From positions 136,713,990 through 136,777,989 of the forward strand of contig CP136067.1 of assembly GCA_032622095.1 (NCBI GenBank): a stretch of DNA of 64,000 nucleotides, written 5' to 3'. The DNA comes from Siphonodentalium dalli. Its lineage: Eukaryota > Mollusca > Scaphopoda > Gadilida > Siphonodentaliidae. Positions 11,742 to 22,894 of this stretch are shown here, piece by piece; position 1 is the stretch's first letter; each line of letters begins with the position of its first letter. The notes under the pieces were generated by a model. The model was not told where the DNA came from, ran no database searches, and was given only the letters and a program-made list of their open reading frames with translations. A program made the translations under genes and the position numbers.

Positions 11742-12925
11742 TTAACGGTGAATTACTTTGTGTAATTAATTTTAATGGTGTATTGACGAGCGCCTTGCGA
11801 ACATGTTGCACCACTCACATCCGAATGCTTGCCACCCCACCCCAATGCCAATGGGTATATGTGGTGGTGTAGCTTGGTAAGCCCACGCTGACCACATGTC
11901 TTATATAGAAACAAGGAAGAGGTGACAGGCCCATATCCAGACGAGAAGGCAGACAAATACATTGTGGTCATTATATGCATGACCGTTTATGGTTAAATAG
12001 AATCGTCACATTAGTATCTGATAACTCTTGATCCAACCAGACAAGTGTAAAGGTCTACTCAAGTCGAAAGAACTTAAAAGTATGTCAAAACATCATGACT
12101 ATAACACAGCGTTGACACTATACAAGCCAAATTCGGTTAACACTAAACAAATATCCGGTTAGCTGCATGTATACATGGACGACATAATTCCCGTGCGTGT
12201 GATCAGGGCATTACGTTATCATTCATTCGCCGTTTTGGATGAGCAAATTTGAATGCTCAGATGAATTTTCCATTAATTTCAATTAGAATTCATTCATAAT
12301 AGATGTGTACACAATGTTTCGAAAATATTATGGATTAATATTTCAGATTAGATACGTAGTCCAATGGACCAGTCTCAGATACACACGAAAACACGTGATA
12401 ACTCACCAGAACTCCATATAAGTGCTACGCATATTTACTGCACAAAATATCCGACGTAAGCGACATCTTCATCCGCGACTTTGGCATCTATCTGGGCCGA
12501 CAGTGGTCCAACAATATTGTGTACATATAGAGAATAATACGGAATTTTTAAACTTTGTTTACTCCCATGCTTCTTTGACACATTCAGTTATATCCCGGCA
12601 AATTTTCGACAACGTAATAGGCCAGGGGTAATATACTAGCGAATAGATCTTATCAAATATTGGAGAGAGCAAAAGCAATTGAAACTATTGAATTATTCGC
12701 TAAAAATTGGTAAATTGTTTGATCTGGGAGAACCGACTGACATCGGGTTGGTAAATATCCCTGCTTCGTGTAGACGCACACATGTGTTGTGTCCGTTGTC
12801 TGTTTACGATTAGAACCACAGATATTTCCATATCACATACATGAACATGAAAATTACTTTCCCCGCATACTGCGTTTTGGTGATAACCTCCGCTTTGGCG
12901 ATACCAGTACACGGGGGGTGAACAC

Positions 12926-13828
12926 ATGCATAATACCCACATCTTTACAATATGGATAAAAAACCAACTGGATTTGTTTGACTTGCATGTTATGCCAATA
13001 CTGCTGTATGGATGTGAAACCTGGGGATTTGGGAACAATGATGTTCTCGAAAAAGTTCATCGTAAATTCATTAAGCACATTCTCAACCTCAGACCATCAA
13101 CCCCTAATTTGATGTTATATGGCGAATGCGGAAGACTGCCTATTGACATACATGTGAACACACGAATGATAAAATTTTGGTGTAAGGTTATGAATAGCCA
13201 TGAAGACAGGTATCCTAGAATACTCCTGAAACTATCACATACCATGTTTGACATTAATGCAAATAATTTTCCTTGGTTGCATACCATCTATAACATATTA
13301 GAAAATTGTAATCAATTGCATGCTTGGCATATGGAACAAATTCCAGACATTGATCAATTTGTATCATATATAAAGTGTAGCCTAATTACACAGTTCAGGG
13401 ATTCATGGGAAACTGATATAAACAACTCCAGTCGCGGTCGAATTTATAGGATATTTAAGCATGATTTATCCTTTGAGAGATATCTGGAAACTCTGAACAT
13501 GGCAAACCGAATAACCTTATGTAAATTTAGAACTGGTAATCACCATCTACCTATCGAAACCGGACAGTGGAAAACACCAGGCAACACAAGTCGTGTATGT
13601 CCGCTTTGCGATTCCGGAGAAATTGGAGATGAATTCCACTACCTACTTGTCTGTGGCAAACTATTAAATGACAGACAGCGACTGCTATCAAAATTTATTT
13701 ACAAAAGGCCCAGCTCCATTACTATGAGTGAACTATTAAATCAGAAAAATTCCACGGACATACGTCGATTGTGTGATTTCATCAAACTTGTCAACCGAGA
13801 ACTAACAAGGGCAGCTAAGCCTAAATAA
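12926..13828 (+). CDS. LINE reverse-transcriptase C-terminal ORF, copy 1
   Basis: A 300-residue open frame ends TAA at 13826-13828. Residues about 20-40 read LFDLHVMPILLYGCETWGFG, the conserved 'PILLYGCE.WG' segment following the RT fingers/palm in CR1-like and related LINEs. KVHRKFIKHILNL and YGECGRLPIDIHVNTRMIKF follow. A zinc-knuckle-like CPLC-x9-H-x4-C lies near residues 228-246. The catalytic palm and the endonuclease are missing, so this is a 5'-truncated element. The start shown is only the first ATG in frame. The 3' end is marked by aataaa at 13853-13858 and a short ttgaccatgaccatg repeat ending near 13875, as in LINEs with microsatellite tails. The clade is not assigned. Confidence 0.8.
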   Translation: MHNTHIFTIWIKNQLDLFDLHVMPILLYGCETWGFGNNDVLEKVHRKFIKHILNLRPSTPNLMLYGECGRLPIDIHVNTRMIKFWCKVMNSHEDRYPRILLKLSHTMFDINANNFPWLHTIYNILENCNQLHAWHMEQIPDIDQFVSYIKCSLITQFRDSWETDINNSSRGRIYRIFKHDLSFERYLETLNMANRITLCKFRTGNHHLPIETGQWKTPGNTSRVCPLCDSGEIGDEFHYLLVCGKLLNDRQRLLSKFIYKRPSSITMSELLNQKNSTDIRRLCDFIKLVNRELTRAAKPK

Positions 13829-14257
13829 TCACATGTACATACACATGTGGTATAAATAAATTGACCATGACCATGTCGGAAATAATTGTCGAGTACCTGC
13901 AACTGAATGATACCGACAACACGCATAATTATGTCATTGCATGGAAGCCTGGTATACATGAACTCAGCTACGATTCAAAGTAAACTCAAATCAATACTGT
14001 TTCACTAGTTCACGACTTTACATTTGCTTATCACTGATATCAGTATTTTTGCTACTATACACACCACCTCTTTTGTTACGTCAAATTGTTATATTATATT
14101 ATATATTTCGTGATAGCTTCATGTACACAGCACACGTATATTGCGACAGTGGTTTTCTTCACTTGATTCAACGGCCATGTGAGTCGGCCATGTGAGTCGT
14201 GGTGTTTTCTGATTACCAAATTTGGAATCAAAATTTTACAAATATACCTGTTGAGTA

Positions 14258-15104
14258 TGAGTATAACCCAATTTGCATGGCTCGTATTGATCAAACTTAC
14301 AGTATAACAAAGCTCGTAGCGGAGATATGTAAGATTAATGTCAAATATTATTTTGCTACCGAACAGGCAATACTAAATACCATAACGTGACACCGGCTTC
14401 GATTGATCAGCTGATTCGGATATGTGTACATAATAGCTATTGCATATAACAATGTTCTTCTATTGTAAATGTTGTATATATTATGTCTCAATACTCATGA
14501 AAATGTGATATGAGTTTAAGAGAATACACTAATTGAATTGAAGATGGGAGCAACATTGTGGCTTTAATTAACTGTACTTGTTGTCCAGAACCATACTATA
14601 ATTACACGTGGCTTACAGTGTGATCTGACAAAGTGTCGATTTCATGTATTATTCACATTCTGATAATGGCTAACTAATTATTAATGCGTATATGTGTATG
14701 TGAAATGTCTCGCATATCGCAGTGGACGCTTAATTGTGCACTATAATTGTTAAGCAGGGACTATACAAGACTGATTAACAATCATTTAAAAGTGCAAAGC
14801 CGATTATCACCCCTGGTCAAGTGGTCCTGCAAATGTGCTATGATGCGGTTGGGTCCTACTGAATTGCTATGATGCCATTAGGACAAACTGATGCTGTTAA
14901 GAAAAAGTAACGTTATTTGTTCTAAAGTTATCATTTTTGTCAAGGAAAAGCTATTATTTGTATCAAATATTCGAGAAACATATATTTTGCGAAATAGTTG
15001 TAATACTAATTGTATTAGTTGTTGAACATCGACTCTAATCAATTTGGCTATTCATGTCGTTTTACAAACACCAGCGCAGCCGTTATTCAATTTTTGAAAA
15101 ATAT
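14258..15104 (+). other. Non-coding part of the duplication, with the left arm of a former inverted repeat
   Basis: This matches 25997-26829. About 14757-14905 corresponds to the left arm of the inverted repeat that is complete in copy 2 (26525-27018). Here the right arm has been deleted. Position 14254-14258 (AGTAT) is the unoccupied target of the foldback element found in copy 2. Confidence 0.7.
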
Positions 15105-16310
15105 GGCCGGCGGCAGCCATCTTGTACGTCACTCTCTGCACCCCTAAATCATTTGTGCACGCCCTGCAGACCAAATCCCTTGACTGATCATCACCAAACT
15201 TCAGATGGATCGTCAGTGTGACATCTAGATGGGAGTCATTTAATTTTCCGACATGGCGCCAGCAGCCATCTTGGATTTCAAATTTGAATCCATTGGCACA
15301 CCCGCCCGCAATTATAGGGAAAATGTGTTTAACTTTACAGACGTGTTTATGATCACCTCTAGATGGGAGCCATCGAATTTTCCGATTTTCCTTTTTTGAA
15401 AGACATGGCCTCCGACGATCATCACCAAACATCATGTGTATTTTCTGGGTAACCACTAGATAGGAGCCATCAAATTTGTCCGTATTTCGTTGAAGAACAA
15501 AACATGGCTACAGGCAGCCATCTTGGATTTTACTCTTTGCATGACTACATCACTTAGCATGTCCTACAGCCAACAATTGTCAATTGACCTCCAGATGGGA
15601 GTTTACGATCTTTTCCGAATGTTGTTTAAAAACATGGCCGCAGCGCATATCTTGGATTTCACATATAATTCCATTTACACACCCTGCAGCTCGTAATTAT
15701 TGAACAAATGTATAAAACATATGTATATACAGGCATGTTTGTGGTCACATCTAGATGGGAGCTATTCAATTTGAACGATTTTCGACCAAAAACATGGCAG
15801 CCGGCAGCCATCTTGTTGTTTACTCTTTGCATGACTAAATCATTTGGAACGCCCTAAAACTAACATTTCCCATCCAGTCGATCCCAAAATTCATATGGAT
15901 CTTCTGGGTGACATTTAGATGATACATATTAAATTTTAACTACTTTCGATCAAACATGGCCGCCAGGGGCCATCTTGGGTGAATAAATGACTTGGCACTC
16001 CCTACAAACAACAATGTTTATCTGATTCATCACAAAGTTCATACGAATCTTTGGAGTGACCTATAAATGGGAGCTAGGAATTTTGTACTAATTTCGTTGA
16101 AAAACATGGTTGTCAGTGGCCATCTTGAATAAAATTTGAATCCATTGGAACTCAATGCTACCCACATTTATTGGAGAATAGAACGAGGAGATCAGAGGAT
16201 ATTTGGTAACCAAACAGTAATGAAGAGACTTCGGTAACTGGCAACAAACAAACATGTCTGCACTTAAATCGATACACTCGGAAGTGATCATCACAGCCCT
16301 AGCTGATGCA
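15105..16310 (+). repeat. Degenerate tandem array with 'catggccg...gcagccatcttg' motif, copy 1
   Basis: Units of about 170-200 bp recur. Each contains aacatggc(c/t)g(c/g)(c/a)-gcagccatcttg, then 'tgactaaatcatttg'-like and 'catctagatgggag' phrases (15104, 15253, 15503, 15634, 15795, 15955, 16106). The motif occurs singly, inverted, at 47524-47550 and in the foldback element. Open frames on either strand are accidental. The copy in the second duplicate (27150-28575) retains a head that is deleted here. Confidence 0.75.
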
Positions 16311-16609
16311 TTATAACAATGAGTACACGATAATTTCTTGTTTTATGAACGCTAGACTGTGTTAAAATGGTTGCTCGACGTGTTACCTTGCTTAATTGTA
16401 CACGCTGTCAACCATTGTCAATAATTGCAATATTCTACACATTGATTTGTTTCATCCCAGTTATTAGTAGCTCTTGGGGTGTCTTAATTTAGTTCCTCTT
16501 TGGTTGTGTTAATGAAATCAATATTATTTTTTTAACCCCAGCCATTTCGATATGGTTTTTCCTTGCTAAAATATGATTATGTGATAAAATGGATCTCAAA
16601 TTCGACGCA

Positions 16610-16717
16610 ATTCTATACGAAATGTATTAACCTCGTCCAGTAAATTCGATTCGAGCCTCGATAAAGCTCGGCTCGAATCTAATTTAGTGCAATCGGTTAA
16701 TACATTTCGTATAGAAT
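16610..16717. repeat. Hairpin A, copy 1
   Basis: attctatacgaaatgtatta at the left end is exactly complementary to the right end. The loop contains a second inversion, attcgagcc...ggctcgaat. It is identical in the second duplicate (28877-28984). It is probably a small palindromic MITE. Confidence 0.7.
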
Positions 16718-16759
16718 ACGCCCTGTCACTAAATCGCGACCATATCGGATCTACCAGGT

Positions 16760-16901
16760 CCGGTTCCGTGATTTTAGTGCTATACAGGTCAAAGTTCTGG
16801 AGTAGCATTCCTTATATGGAAGTCATGAATAATTGAAAAGCTCCATATATGGAAATTCTACTCCAAAACTTTGATCTGTTCCACTAAAACCACGGAACCG
16901 G
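16760..16901. repeat. Hairpin B, copy 1
   Basis: ccggttccgtg(a/g)ttttagtg faces its complement at 16884-16901. A second block, 'tcaaagttctggagta', faces 'tactccaaaactttga' inside. Only about 40 bp separate this hairpin from hairpin A, and the pair may be one element. The copy is at 29027-29168. Confidence 0.65.
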
Positions 16902-17084
16902 GGCTGGAAGAATCCAATACGACCGCGACCCACTTGTCTCGCTTATTGCGGGACTCATCTAGATCCTCTATATTTGACACCGCTATTAGTTATAGTGGGC
17001 AAACTTGAGAGTAAGTTGAGACTGCATGCAAGTTATTGACATTATAGAAAAATTGTCACAGTAAAACGTACCAAATTATAAGAT

Positions 17085-17190
17085 ACTAGCTGATGTGACC
17101 GTCTTTGTCCGGGATATTGAAGGATTTCTTTGTGATCGTCTCCGTCTGCGCAGAATATACAGCGTCTGGACAAACTATATTGTTCGATCG
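17085..17190 (+). repeat. Head of a modular element, interrupted by a LINE, copy 1
   Basis: It starts actagctgatgtgaccgtct and then reads ttgtccggg, close to the heads at 32856 and 33539 (actagccgatgagcccgacg). It also contains 'cgtctgcgcag' and 'gcgtctggacaaacta', which correspond to the core and right flank of those elements. The L1/Tx1-like LINE begins at 17191, directly after tattgttcgatcg. Confidence 0.6.
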
Positions 17191-18050
17191 AGGCGAAAAA
17201 CCGACAAAATACTTCTTAAATCTCGAAACACGACAACACTTATCCAAATCTATAAATGAGACCAGAGACAGTAACAATAAGAAAATCACGGAATCGGTCG
17301 AAATTATCAAAGAAACAAAAACATTCTATGAAAGACTTTACACACAAAACACGAACATTAACCCAACTTCGAAATTATCTGATATTAGAGTTCCTGCCCT
17401 TACTCCAACCCAATCCCGCTCAATTGAAGGCGAAATTACTTTACCCGAATTGACTGAAGCATTGAAAAAAATGAAGAACGGAAAGTCACCCGGTCTTGAT
17501 GGGTACACAGTGGAGTTCTACAAAATCTTCTGGAACGATCTAAGTATAGTTGTCCTTAATGCACTTAATCATGCACTCATAAAGAGGGAACTTTCTACCA
17601 CTCAAAAACAGGACATTATCACTTTAATACCCAAAGGGGACAAACCAAGGATGTACCTTAAAAAATGGCGTCCAATATCTCTGCTAAATATATCGTAAAT
17701 TGGCATCTTCTTGTATCGCTAACCGGATAAAATCAGTTCTACCTACCATAATTAACGAAGATCAAACCGGTTTTCTATCAGGGAGATTCATCGGAGACAA
17801 CACACGTTTAATATAATTATGACATCTTACTCGAGACTGACGTACAAAATATACCCGGCATGTTGCTATTGATAGACTTTGAGAAGGCATTCGACACTGT
17901 TTCGTGGTCATTTATTGACGATTGCTTATTGAAATTTAACTTCGGAGAATACATTACAAGGTGGCTTAAAACTTTGTATACATACATTCAATCGGCGGTA
18001 CTCGTTAACGGTACAATTTCTCCTTTTTCCAGCCATCGAGAGGCTGTAGA
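17191..18050 (+). mobile_element. L1/Tx1-like LINE, 5' part in copy 1 (cut by the duplication junction)
   Basis: This matches 29458-30318. It contains the RT region from GEKPTKYFLNLE through the DFEKAFDTVSW block (from about 17872) and stops at the duplication breakpoint after 'ggctgtagacaagga'. The catalytic YADD box and everything beyond are absent. Stops and frameshifts between 17698 and 17860 match those of copy 2, so the element was already inactive before the duplication. Confidence 0.85.
17192..17698 (+). CDS. L1/Tx1-like reverse-transcriptase N-terminal fragment, copy 1
   Basis: The open frame encodes GEKPTKYFLNLETRQHL, LTEALKKMKNGKSPGLDGYT (RT motif 0/1) and ITLIPKGDKPRMYLKKWRP, followed by ISLLN (motif 2a region). 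The stop follows ISLLNIS. The open frame begins upstream at 17105 in older repeat DNA, and the LINE part begins at 17192. Compared with copy 2 it differs at a few residues (T/K at residue 42 of the open frame, T/I at 53 and R/G at 161). Confidence 0.8.
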   Translation, partial: GEKPTKYFLNLETRQHLSKSINETRDSNNKKITESVEIIKETKTFYERLYTQNTNINPTSKLSDIRVPALTPTQSRSIEGEITLPELTEALKKMKNGKSPGLDGYTVEFYKIFWNDLSIVVLNALNHALIKRELSTTQKQDIITLIPKGDKPRMYLKKWRPISLLNIS

Positions 18051-19014
18051 CAAGGATGCTTGCCAGCCCACCCCAATTGGGTATATGTGGTGGTGTAGCT
18101 TGGTAAGCCCACGCTGACCACATGTCTTATATAGAAACAAGGAAGAGGTGACAGGCCCATATCCAGACGAGAAGGCAGACAAATACATTGTGGTCATTAT
18201 ATGCATGACCGTTTATGGTTAAATAGAATCGTCACATTAGTATCTGATAACTCTTGATCCAACCAGACAAGTGTAAAGGTCTACTCAAGTCGAAAGAACT
18301 TAAAAGTGTGTCAAAACATCATGACTATAACACAGCGTTGACACTATACAAGCCAAATTCGGTTAACACTAAATAAATATCCGGTTAGCTGCATGTATGC
18401 ATGGACGACATAATTCCCGTGCGTGTGATCAAGGCATTACGTTATCATTCATTCGCCGTTTTGGATGAGCAAATTTGAATGCTCAGATGAATTTTCCATT
18501 AATTTCAATTGTAATTCATTCATAATAGATGTGTACACAATGTTTCGAAAATATTATGGATTAATATTTCAGATTAGATACGTAGTCCAATGGACCAGTC
18601 TCAGATACACACGAAAACACGTGATAACTCACCAGAACTCCATATAAGTGCTACGCATATTTACTGCACAAAATATCCGACGTAAGCGACATCTTCATCC
18701 GCGACTTTGGCATCTATCTGGGCCGACAGTGGTCCAACAATATTGTGTACATATTGAGAATAATACGGAATTTTTAAACTTTGTTTACTCCCATGCTTCT
18801 TTGACACATTCAGTTATATCCCGGCAAATTTTCGACAACGTAATAGGCCAGGGGTAATATACTAGCGAATAGATCTTATCAAATATTGGAGAGAGCAAAA
18901 GCAATTGAAACTATTGAATTATTCGCTAAAAATTGGTAAATTGTTTGATCTGGGAGAACCGACTGACATCGGGTTGGTAAATATCCCTGCTTCGTGTAGA
19001 CGCACACATGTGTT

Positions 19015-20055
19015 GTGTCCGTTGTCTGTTTACGATTAGAACCACAGATATTTCCATATCACATACATGAACATGAAAATTACTTTCCCCGCATACTCCG
19101 TTTTGGTGATACCCTCCGCTTTGGCGATACCAGTACACGGGGGGGTGAACACATGCATAATACCCACATCTTTACAATATGGATAAAAAACCAACTGGAT
19201 TTGTTTGACTTGCATGTTATGCCAATACTGCTGTATGGATGTGAAACCTGGGGATTTGGGAACAATGATGTTCTCGAAAAGGTTCATCGTAAATTCATTA
19301 AGCACATTCTCAACCTCAGACCATCAACCCCTAATTTGATGTTATATGGCGAATGCGGAAGACTGCCTGTTGACATACATGTGAACACACGAATGATAAA
19401 ATTTTGGTGTAAGGTTATGAATAGCCATGATGACAGGTATCCTAGAATACTCCTGAAACTATCACATACCATGTTTGACATTAATGCAAATAATTTTCCT
19501 TGGTTGCATACCATCTATAACATATTAGAAAATTGTAATCAATTGCATGCTTGGCATATGGAACAAATTCCAGACATTGATCAATTTGTATCATATATAA
19601 AGTGTAGCCTAATTACACAGTTCAGGGATTCATGGGAAACTGATATAAACAACTCCAGTCGCGGTCGAATTTATAGGATATTTAAGCATGATTTATCCTT
19701 TGAGAGATATCTGGAAACTCTGAACATGGCAAACCGAATAACCTTATGTAAATTTAGAACTGGTAATCACCATCTACCTATCGAAACCGGACAGTGGAAA
19801 ACACCAGGCAACACAAGTCGTGTATGTCCGCTTTGCGATTCCGGAGAAATTGGAGATGAATTCCACTACCTACTTGTCTGTGGCAAACTATTAAATGACA
19901 GACGGCGACTGCTATCAAAATTTATTTACAAAAGGCCCAACTCCATTACTATGGGTGAACTATTAAATCAGAAAAATTCCACGGACATACGTCGATTGTG
20001 TGATTTCATCAAACTTGTCAACCGAGAACTAACAAGGGCAGCTAAGCCTAAATAA
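19015..20055 (+). CDS. LINE reverse-transcriptase C-terminal ORF, copy 2
   Basis: A 346-residue open frame, of which the last 300 residues match 12926-13828 with a handful of substitutions (for example I to V after GRLP, E to D in NSH(E/D)DRYP, Q to R in NDR(Q/R)RL). One extra G in the run at 19139-19145 keeps the frame open upstream. The first 46 residues (including a repeated LRFGDT) therefore probably do not belong to a real protein. It has the same PILLYGCETWGFG segment and CPLC-x9-H-x4-C knuckle, and the same ttgaccatgaccatg 3' tail near 20088-20102. Confidence 0.8.
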   Translation: MSVVCLRLEPQIFPYHIHEHENYFPRILRFGDTLRFGDTSTRGGEHMHNTHIFTIWIKNQLDLFDLHVMPILLYGCETWGFGNNDVLEKVHRKFIKHILNLRPSTPNLMLYGECGRLPVDIHVNTRMIKFWCKVMNSHDDRYPRILLKLSHTMFDINANNFPWLHTIYNILENCNQLHAWHMEQIPDIDQFVSYIKCSLITQFRDSWETDINNSSRGRIYRIFKHDLSFERYLETLNMANRITLCKFRTGNHHLPIETGQWKTPGNTSRVCPLCDSGEIGDEFHYLLVCGKLLNDRRRLLSKFIYKRPNSITMGELLNQKNSTDIRRLCDFIKLVNRELTRAAKPK

Positions 20056-20485
20056 TCACATGTACATACACATGTGGTATAAATAAATTGACCATGACCA
20101 TGTCGGAAATAATTGTCGAGTACCTGCAACTGAATGATACCGACAACACGCATAATTATGTCATTGCATGAAAGCCTGGTATACATGAACTCAGCTACGA
20201 TTCAAAGTAAACTCAAATCAATACTGTTTCACTAGTTCACGACTTTACATTTGCTTATCACTGATATCAGTATTTTTGCTACTATATACACAACCTCTTT
20301 TGTTACGTCAAATTGTTATATTATATTATATATTTCGTGATAGCATCATGTACACAGCACACGTATATTGCGACAGTGGTTTTCTTCACTTGATTCAACG
20401 GCCATGTGAGTCGGCCATGTGAGTCGTGGTGTTTTCTGATTACCAAATTTGGAATCAAAATTTTACAAATATACCTGTTGAGTAT

Positions 20486-20600
20486 AGTCTAGTCGTAATT
20501 TTCAGAAAAGACATTTCTAGAAGCATTTCCGAGGAAAAGTGTCAAACCAACTTTTTTACCATAACTCGAAGGTGCCGAACACGAATAGACTGCCTGTCGC
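20486..20600. repeat. Outer left terminal inverted repeat of the foldback element
   Basis: It pairs imperfectly with the right end. Shared phrases after reverse complementing include agtct(a/g)gtcg, '(a/g)gcattt...gaggaaaa' and 'gcctgtcgc'. About 60-65% by eye. Confidence 0.55.
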
Positions 20601-21221
20601 CCGATTGGATGAACATAGGGTTCAATAAAAGGCTTTTAAAATATTCGTGTTTTCTTCGCTGGGGGGTTGTTGATACGGCGCACCGTACAACGTCATATGA
20701 AATGACGCAACTGGCCTTGAACTTACTCAAACTTATATACTCCTCGCGGGACGTTCAAAGCCGCGTTGTATCATGATACTATCATCACAGTAATAATTCT
20801 GAAACATTAACATCATATAAATCAGGTACCTACGGTAAGACATTGCTGTTTTGTATATTTATCGACGATTCTCGTAAGAATTCTCTTATAGTCCGGGGGC
20901 CAATAGGGGTACCATTGCACCCCCCCCCCCCCTGTGACTTAAATTCACCCCACTCATTTTGTTCCTTATTATGTCCTTCAACTTTTAAGCAATGTTAACA
21001 AGAAAAAAAAGTGGCCGTGTAGACTCCAGACAAGATGGCGTCCATCCTGGCCGCGTTTTTCAGATCAGACCCTAAGTAAGTTTTATGCAAATTATAGCGG
21101 GAAAATCTGGTAAAATGTATACAAATGTATATATTTTCGTGAAGCTAAGACATAATGAAACTTTTTTGGATCAAAATTGAAACTCACACTCCAAGATGGC
21201 CGCCAAAATGGCCGCCGGAAG

Positions 21222-21335
21222 TTGAAAATATGATGTGTTTTTCACAAATATCTTCTAGATCAGTTCATGTTGTTTGGAACTGGTTGAGTAATAGGACTTT
21301 ATTTTGTGTTTTGTATATTAACTGATAATTGGAGC
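21222..21335. repeat. Inner left arm of the foldback element
   Basis: ttgaaaatatga(t)g through 'aactgat(a/c)attggagc' is an inverted match of about 90% to 25472-25587, including atcttctagatcagttcatg. Confidence 0.85.
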
Positions 21336-21339
21336 GGCG

Positions 21340-21775
21340 TGTGTGAGTACGGTATGCAGTGAGTTGCTGAATTGTCATGTGAGAGGTGTATATGCAAGTA
21401 TGGAAGGTATAAGTGGTCGTGCGTGTGGGTATTGGTATATCTGGAAGGGCTCACCATTGGTGAGGTGTATATGTATACCTGGATTGACCCTATGGTCATG
21501 GGTATGGCGAATAGGTATACATGTAGTGGCTGTATGGTCCATAGTGAGATGAATATGTATACACTGAGTGAATGTATGATCGTGAATGTGGTGAATATGT
21601 ATACATAGAGGGACTATATGGTCATGTGCCAGGTGTAGGAGTATACCTGGTGTTCATGCATGGTGAATCGTGGCTGTATCGTCAGGTGTACGTGTATAAA
21701 GTGGGTGACTATATTGTCATTTGTATGGTGTTTATGTACATATGGAGTGACTGAGGTAATCGGTGGGTTGTACAT
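21340..21775 (+). repeat. Left minisatellite array of the foldback element
   Basis: Degenerate units of about 40 bp read gtgtatatgtatacctgga-gtgac(t)-atggtcat. The order of the individual variants (for example 'cagtgagttgctgaattgtc' then 'gcaagtatggaagg') mirrors 23960-23880 on the other strand. The two arrays therefore arose by inverting one array, not independently. Confidence 0.75.
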
Positions 21776-22101
21776 GTGTACCTTGGGCGGCTAGTTTGAT
21801 TTTTGTTATTGTGAAATATACCCAACAATCAACAACAGATTAGTGGTCTGTGTTCTATGTTCCTACATTGCCCGGATAGTCATAATTTAAATTGAGCATA
21901 TGTTTCGATTCACTTTTCCACTATAGTATAATAGTGATAACGCGGAATTTCGTCAGGGAACACATAATAAATAGATCGGCATAATGTATGCCTATTTTAA
22001 ATGTGATTGGCCTGATTTGTCGAGGCCAGTAGCACCATTACTATGATCCTACACATTATGTGCCAATTTTATAATTCGGCATATTATATGCCACTTTAAT
22101 G

Positions 22102-22650
22102 AGTATTCTGAGCACGGAATTTATAGATTCCATCATGCTGCTTATTTTATTACAGCAGTCGATCTTATCACGCCCAAGTTTTGCACTTTGAGTCAGTGCT
22201 GTGAGCATTAATTATTTTATATTCGCATATTATATGCAACCTAGATCAGCATGACCTGCCTATATAGGCAGCGATTTCTAAGGTGGACACATCAAGTGTG
22301 AAAATAATGATGAATGCTCCAGGATTTATGCATTGAGTACGACCAATCTGGCTAGAACCAGATAATTCCGGTCTCAGTTAATGAGCAATTCGCAGTATTC
22401 TGAGCACGGAATTTATAGATTCCATCATGCTGCTTATTTTATTAGAGCAGTCGATCTTATCACGCCCAAGTTTTGCACTTTGAGTCAGTGCTGTGAGCAT
22501 TAATTATTTTATATTCGCATATTATATGCAACCTAGATCAGCATGACCTGCCTATATAGGCAGCGATTTCTAAGGTGGACACATCAAGTGTGAAAATAAT
22601 GATGAATGCTCCAGGCTCCAGGCTAGAACCAGATAATTCCGGTCTCAGTT
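22102..22650 (+). repeat. Direct duplication of about 290 bp inside the foldback element
   Basis: gtattctgagcacggaattt starts copies near 22102 and 22395. They are nearly identical through 'gatgaatgctccagg'. The second copy lacks about 25 bp around 'tttatgcattgagtacg'. It lies in the central spacer between the minisatellite arms, where no ORF is seen. Confidence 0.8.
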
Positions 22651-22894
22651 AATGAGCGCGGCATGATGTCGTCTGAAGCTTTGATTTTGCGAGATTTGAT
22701 AACGCTGCTTCTGTCCGAGTCGATAATTAATCACACATGTGGGTACCATCCCGTTACATTACGCTTTTCACAATAACTCAAGTATATGTTAATCAATAGA
22801 GAGGTCATATCCGAGAGTTCTCCATCTTGTTGGTGTTTATGTACATGGGGGAAACGTTAAACGTGGAAAGTGATAGCCACCCATTATCACACAG

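Larger units (their letters stand above)
11826..18050 (+). repeat. Tandem duplication, copy 1 (6.2 kb)
   Basis: Sequence starting 'atgcttgcca' near 11825 reappears at 18058. 11826-14257 matches 18051-20485, and 14258-18050 matches 25997-30318. By eye the copies differ at only about one to two bases per hundred, apart from two large indels. Copy 1 lacks the 5.5-kb insertion found in copy 2. It also lacks about 520 bp present at 26830-27347. The right end falls inside the L1/Tx1-like LINE, immediately after 'gctgtagacaagga'. At that point copy 2 continues into the rest of the LINE and copy 1 jumps back to the duplication start. True tandem duplication is the simplest reading, but an assembly artefact must be excluded. 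Confidence 0.85.

Noticed and set aside
11753-11980. Minus-strand frame SAFSSGYGPVTSSLFLYKTC, repeated at 17988-18206
   Set aside because: It is repeated only because it lies in the tandem duplication. No domain, and the frame differs at the junction.
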